DNA from: JAVEYA01 sp034003745
GTDB lineage: Bacteria > Bacillota > Peptococcia > DRI-13 > PHAD01
Reading direction: 5' to 3'
Assembly: GCA_034003745.1 (NCBI GenBank)
Contig: JAVEYA010000007.1
Coordinates: 1-44,396, forward strand
DNA length: 44,396 nucleotides
The position numbers were made by a program, and so were the translations under genes. Position 1 is the stretch's first letter; every line of letters starts with the position of its first letter. Positions 40,725 through 44,396 of the stretch are shown in pieces. A model generated the notes under the pieces. It made no database searches and was not told the DNA's origin. It worked only from the letters and a program-made list of their open reading frames with translations.

Positions 40725-42206
40725 AGCGATTATGGTGCAGGGGACCATGTCCAACGCCGGCAAAAGCCTGATCGCGGCCGGGCTGTGCCGGGTATTCAAG
40801 CAGGATGGGTATCGCGTGGCGCCCTTTAAGTCCCAGAATATGGCGCTTAATTCTTTCATCACGGATGAAGGCCTGGAGATGGGGCGGGCGCAGGTGGTGC
40901 AGGCGGAGGCATGCGGCATAGCGCCCAGCGTCTGCATGAACCCGATCTTGCTGAAGCCGGTGAGCAATGTCGGTTCTCAGATCATTGTGAACGGTGAAGT
41001 GCGCGGCAACATGAACGCGCAAGAATATTTCGCCCTGAAGCGCGCTCTTCTGCCGGAGGTCTTGCACGCCTATCAAACTTTGACGGAGCGTTATGATATC
41101 GTCGTCCTCGAGGGTGCGGGCAGCCCCGCCGAGATCAATCTGAAAGAGGACGACATTGTCAATATGGGTATGGCCAAGCTGGCCCGGGCGCCCGTGCTGC
41201 TGGTCGGGGACATCGACCGCGGCGGCGTCTTTGCGCAGCTCTATGGCACCATAGCTTTATTGATGGAAGAGGAACGAAGTATAATCAAGGCCACGGTTAT
41301 CAATAAGTTCCGCGGAGACATGAACCTGTTGAGGTCAGGGCTGACTATGCTGGAGAACCTCACGGGTAAGCCCGTGGCGGGAGTGATTCCTTATTTGCCC
41401 GTGGATATAGACGATGAGGATAGCCTGTCCGAGCGGCTGACCCGTAAGACCCGGGCTGCGGCGCTGGATATCGCGGTGGTCCGTCTGCCGCACATCTCTA
41501 ATTTTACGGATTTTGCGGCGCTGGAGGCCACCCCGGACATCGCCGTACGCTATATCAACAGGGTCAGCGAGCTGGGCGCTCCTGATATGGTGATACTCCC
41601 CGGCACCAAGAACACGATTTTTGATCTGAAATGGTTGCGGGGGTGTGGCTTGGAGGCGGCAGTCAAAAAGCTCGCCTCCCAGGGAACGGTTGTGTTTGGC
41701 CTGTGCGGCGGATATCAGATGCTGGGTGAATGGATCATTGACGCGGAGGAGGTGGAAGGGGGCGGTGAGATCGAGGGAATGGGCCTGTTGCCTGTGCGGA
41801 CCGAGTTTGCCGCCGAAAAGCGCCGCTCCCGCACTACGGCGAGGTACTGCCAACGGGAGGGATATTTGAACGGCTCACCGGCGCAGAACTGGAAGGCTAT
41901 GAAATCCACATGGGGAGGACAGTACCGGCAGAGGGCGCGAAACCGTTCCTGCTTTTGGAAAGCGGCGCGAAGGATGGCTGCGTACTCGGTAATACCTACG
42001 GCAGCTATCTGCACGGCTTCTTCGATACAGCGGCCTGCCGTCAGGCTGTACTTGCAGCACTAGGCGAAAAGAAGGGTATTTTTCTGGAAGCGGAAGCCTT
42101 CGATCTGAAAGGCTATAAGGAGCGTCAGTATGACCTGCTGGCGGCGGGTATCCGCAAAAGCCTCGATCTGGAGTTAATCTATCGGATATTGGAGGAAGGC
42201 CTATGA
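40717..42206 (+). pseudogene. cbiP: Cobyric acid synthase, frameshifted
   Basis: The first 370 or so codons encode CbiP: P-loop GTMSNAGKSLIAAGLCR, VVLEGAGSPAEINL, and the glutaminase Cys in FGLCGGYQMLG. After RTEFAAEKRRSRTT at about 41837 the frame is lost, and the ORF runs out of frame to 42063. The continuing CbiP sequence (GEVLPTGGIFERLTGAELEG, MGRTVPAEG, GNTYGSYLHGFFD) lies in the other frame to 42206. One missing G at 41838-41839 (GG for an expected GGG) explains this. CbiP amidates positions b, d, e and g, so loss would block cobalamin synthesis. A sequencing error is possible. Confidence 0.88.
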
Positions 42207-42838
42207 ACCCGAAAATTGGAAAACTGCCGCCGGAGGAAATTGAGCGGCGCAGCTTTGAAATCATTGAAAGTGAACTGCCCCATCAACTTGAATCTGAGCT
42301 TGCGCCCATTATCAAGCGGGTTATCCATACAACGGCGGACTTCGACTACGCCGACACACTGTGTTTTTCCGAAACCGCGCTGGCGGCGGCACTGACCGCT
42401 CTACGCGCCGGCGAGCGGATAGTGACCGATACGAACATGGCCAAAGCGGGTATTAATGTTGCGGCCTTGACCCGGCTCCATATTGAGGCGCTCTGCTTTA
42501 TGGCGGATGAGGATGTCGCTATGAGGGCGAAACAGCTTAACACTACCCGTGCCATCGTTTCTATGGACAAGGCCGCTTTGTTATCCGGGCATCCTATTTT
42601 TGCCATCGGAAATGCCCCCACTGCGCTTATCCGTTTGTACGAGCTGATCAGCGAGGGCCTTTTATCCCCGTCGCTGATTATCGGAGTGCCGGTGGGCTTT
42701 GTCAATGTGGTGGAGTCCAAGGAGCTGATTATGCAGACGGAAATACCCTATATCGTGGCGCGAGGGCGAAAAGGCGGCAGCAATGTTGCCGCCTCTATCG
42801 TTAACGCCCTGATGTATCAGCTTACGAGGCCGCTGTGA
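42203..42838 (+). CDS. cbiC: Cobalt-precorrin-8 methylmutase
   Basis: This 211-residue protein has RVIHTTADFDYADTL, whose His is the catalytic residue of the family, and IVTDTNMAKAGIN, GNAPTALIRL and GVPVGFVNVVESKE. CbiC moves the methyl group from C11 to C12 to give cobyrinic acid. The start overlaps the restored end of cbiP by 4 nt (ATGA), which is itself evidence that the native cbiP frame ran to 42206. Confidence 0.93.
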   Translation: MNPKIGKLPPEEIERRSFEIIESELPHQLESELAPIIKRVIHTTADFDYADTLCFSETALAAALTALRAGERIVTDTNMAKAGINVAALTRLHIEALCFMADEDVAMRAKQLNTTRAIVSMDKAALLSGHPIFAIGNAPTALIRLYELISEGLLSPSLIIGVPVGFVNVVESKELIMQTEIPYIVARGRKGGSNVAASIVNALMYQLTRPL

Positions 42839-42858
42839 GCAAGGGAGGAAGAAGTACG

Positions 42859-43149
42859 ATGAAGCGTCAGGAGAATCCGGGAAAAAAAGCGGAGTTTTTT
42901 CGCCATACGGAATGCGAATATTTCCCCTGCCATGCCACCGATCGGCCGGAAGACTTCAATTGCCTGTTCTGTTACTGCCCCCTTTATGCTCTGGGAGAGC
43001 GCTGCGGCGGCAACTATTCCTATACTTCCGCAGGAATCAAGAATTGCAGCCACTGCCTTTTTCCCCATGAGCGCAGCAGCTATTCCGTTATCATGAACAG
43101 GTTTGCGGAGATTGCAGAAATTGTCGCGAAAAAAGATACTTCCCAATAA
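42859..43149 (+). CDS. Cysteine-rich small domain protein at the end of the cobalamin operon
   Basis: This 96-residue protein has FFRHTECEYFPCHAT, FNCLFCYCPLY, CGGNYSYTSAGIKNCSHC and FPHERSSYS, giving eight cysteines in the conserved part, as in the cysteine-rich small domain found beside cobalamin genes. The Cys and His pattern suggests a metal or Fe-S site. Its role is unknown; linkage to corrinoid synthesis is by gene neighbourhood. I chose the ATG at 42859 after GGGAGG; an upstream GTG overlaps the cbiC stop. Confidence 0.8.
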   Translation: MKRQENPGKKAEFFRHTECEYFPCHATDRPEDFNCLFCYCPLYALGERCGGNYSYTSAGIKNCSHCLFPHERSSYSVIMNRFAEIAEIVAKKDTSQ

Positions 43150-43170
43150 AGCATTGGCAAAAACTGCGGG

Positions 43171-43210
43171 TTGTCACTATTTGACAATGATGATATCATA
43201 ATGATATAGA
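43171..43210 (+). promoter_or_regulatory. Two overlapping promoters before SPFH gene
   Basis: TTGTCA (43171-43176) with TATCAT (43194-43199) at 17 nt, and TTGACA (43181-43186) with TATAGA (43205-43210) at 18 nt, overlap. A perfect palindrome ATGATATCAT (43190-43199) lies between. This implies an independent transcript for the SPFH gene. Confidence 0.45.
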
Positions 43211-43232
43211 AATGATTTGAGGGGGAAGTATC

Positions 43233-44096
43233 ATGAAAGAGCAAAAGGCGATCAAGGTCAACGGTTTTCTGGGCTTATTGGCAGCAGTAGCGCTCATCGG
43301 CTTCGGCGTCTACCTGATCATAACAGGCGTTCAGTTGGATGCTCTGGGACGGATTATTTCGGGGATCGTTTTATTGGTGGTGGGGGTGCTGGCAGCCTCG
43401 GGGTTTTCCATTGTTCAGCCCAATGAGGCTAAGGTGGTTATTTTCTTCGGCAGCTACCTGGGAACTATCCGGGAAAGCGGCTTCTGGTTTACGGTGCCTT
43501 TATCCACACATAAGAAGGTCTCCCTGAGAATAAGAAACTTTAATAGCAAGATGCTCAAGGTCAATGACATCGACGGTAACCCCGTGGAAATAGCGGCAGT
43601 GGTAGTGTTCAAAGTGGTAGATTCGGCCAGGGCCGTCTTTGATGTGGACGATTACGAAAAGTTTGTAGAGATACAAAGCGAGACGGCGCTGCGCCATGTG
43701 GCCACCCGCTATCCGTACGACCTCTTTGAGGCGGAAGGATACTCCCTGCGCGGCAACGCTGAGGAGATTGCCGGCGAATTGGCCAGGGAGCTGCAGGAGA
43801 GACTGGGCCTGGCGGGGGTGGATGTGTTGGAAGCCCGGCTGACCCATCTGGCCTATGCCACTGAAATCGCCCACGCCATGCTGCAGCGTCAGCAGGCCAC
43901 CGCTATTTTGGCCGCGCGCGCGAAAATTGTGGAAGGCGCGGTGGGCATGGCCGAAATGGCCATATCCCAGCTGGAGAAGGACCATGTCGTCCATTTGGAT
44001 GAGGAGAGGAAATTTAACATGATCAATAATCTTTTGGTGGCCATTGTCTCCGACCGCTCCGCCCAGCCTGTCATCAATACCGGCAGCCTGTATTAA
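43233..44096 (+). CDS. SPFH/Band 7 domain membrane protein
   Basis: This 287-residue protein starts with two membrane helices (GFLGLLAAVALIGFGVYLII, ISGIVLLVVGVLAASG) followed by an SPFH domain (IVQPNEAKVVIFFGSYLGTI, GFWFTVPLSTHKKVSLRIRNF) and a helical tail with QRQQATAILAARAKIVEGA. Such proteins form oligomers in the membrane and are often linked to proteases or lipid microdomains. The C-terminal 80 residues are predicted coiled coil. GAGGGGG precedes the ATG. The small gene downstream is a conserved neighbour type. Confidence 0.85.
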   Translation: MKEQKAIKVNGFLGLLAAVALIGFGVYLIITGVQLDALGRIISGIVLLVVGVLAASGFSIVQPNEAKVVIFFGSYLGTIRESGFWFTVPLSTHKKVSLRIRNFNSKMLKVNDIDGNPVEIAAVVVFKVVDSARAVFDVDDYEKFVEIQSETALRHVATRYPYDLFEAEGYSLRGNAEEIAGELARELQERLGLAGVDVLEARLTHLAYATEIAHAMLQRQQATAILAARAKIVEGAVGMAEMAISQLEKDHVVHLDEERKFNMINNLLVAIVSDRSAQPVINTGSLY

Positions 44097-44108
44097 GGAT
44101 AAATCAAG

Positions 44109-44294
44109 ATGGAAGCCAAAAAAAGTTTTCCTCTCCGGATGAATCCCCAGTTATATGCGGTTATGGAACGCTGGGCCGCCGATGAGTTCCGCAGCGTCAA
44201 CGCGCAAATCGAATTTGTCCTGCGGGAGGCCGCCCGAAAGGCCGACCGCCTGCCGGGGAAAGAAGCAAAAGAAGGGCGTGTCGCAAAACGTTAG
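44109..44294 (+). CDS. Small ribbon-helix-helix (Arc-like) protein
   Basis: This 61-residue protein has the pattern FPLRMNPQLYAVMERWAADEFRSVNAQIEFVLREA, a beta strand and two helices as in Arc/MetJ-type DNA-binding proteins. It begins 12 nt after the SPFH stop with AAGGAT upstream. SPFH plus small RHH gene pairs occur in other Firmicutes; the role is unknown. It could regulate its own operon or act as an adaptor. The last 100 bases of the window show no supportable gene, only a short hairpin near 44315-44338. Confidence 0.6.
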   Translation: MEAKKSFPLRMNPQLYAVMERWAADEFRSVNAQIEFVLREAARKADRLPGKEAKEGRVAKR

Positions 44295-44396
44295 TTTAAA
44301 AACGTTGAGCGGCCCGTCCTTTTTGTTCGAGACGGGCTATAAATTACGCCAAATGCGAGTGAATTTAACCTTTGGCTCCCTGTTTTAGGCACAACA

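Overview
The window is chromosomal DNA from an anaerobic, probably strictly anaerobic Bacillota (Firmicutes). I infer this from purine-rich ribosome binding sites, a rubrerythrin, an anaerobic (cobalt-early) corrin pathway, a DtxR-type metal regulator, a Lsa-like ABC-F protein, DUF3793/DUF2325 proteins, an acylating aldehyde dehydrogenase and an iron alcohol dehydrogenase. An acetogen-like or ethanol-handling Negativicute or Clostridium relative would fit, but I cannot name the genus from sequence alone.

Layout. 1-5.3 kb: a DUF4143 ATPase, an ABC-F ribosome-protection protein behind an elaborate leader, a GH25 lysozyme, a DUF554 membrane protein and rubrerythrin. 5.4-8.2 kb: a cobalt ECF importer (cbiMN fusion, cbiQ, cbiO). 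8.2-12.1 kb: a soluble chemoreceptor-like protein and, on the minus strand, a molybdopterin oxidoreductase coupled to mobA. 12.3-19.3 kb: a DtxR-family regulator followed by a flavodoxin remnant, DUF3793, DUF2325, HD-GYP and MBL-fold genes and two ABC half-transporters. Five good copies and one degenerate copy of a 16-bp imperfect palindrome lie upstream of many of these genes, so this looks like a local metal (probably iron) regulon. 19.4-25 kb: two nearly identical acylating aldehyde dehydrogenase genes in tandem, a small secreted DUF2680 protein, a LURP-one-like protein and an iron alcohol dehydrogenase.

25-43 kb is a cobalamin island built around two divergent promoters and two cobalamin riboswitches of different architecture. 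Leftward runs cbiK (a lipoprotein), two related small surface proteins, btuF, btuC, btuD with an extra C-terminal domain, and cbiL. Rightward runs a tightly overlapping operon cbiD-F-G-H-J-ET-A-B-cobD-P-C followed by a cysteine-rich small-domain protein. With the cbiMQO importer, the window holds cobalt uptake, cobalt insertion, all the corrin-ring steps, a,c-diamide and later amidations, and the aminopropanol arm. Sirohydrochlorin formation, the corrinoid adenosyltransferase and the nucleotide-loop genes (cobU/S/T) are not present. The window closes with an SPFH membrane protein and a small ribbon-helix-helix-like protein.

Several genes look damaged: flavodoxin has an internal deletion, a surface lipoprotein has an in-frame TAA, cbiP has a 1-nt frameshift, and one ABC transporter has two compensating frameshifts inside a membrane helix. 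Those in homopolymer runs may be sequencing errors. The features I find most worth following up are the three-strand attenuator with a two-codon leader ORF before the ABC-F gene, the DtxR-associated palindrome set, and the riboswitch-driven surface-chelatase/transport operon.
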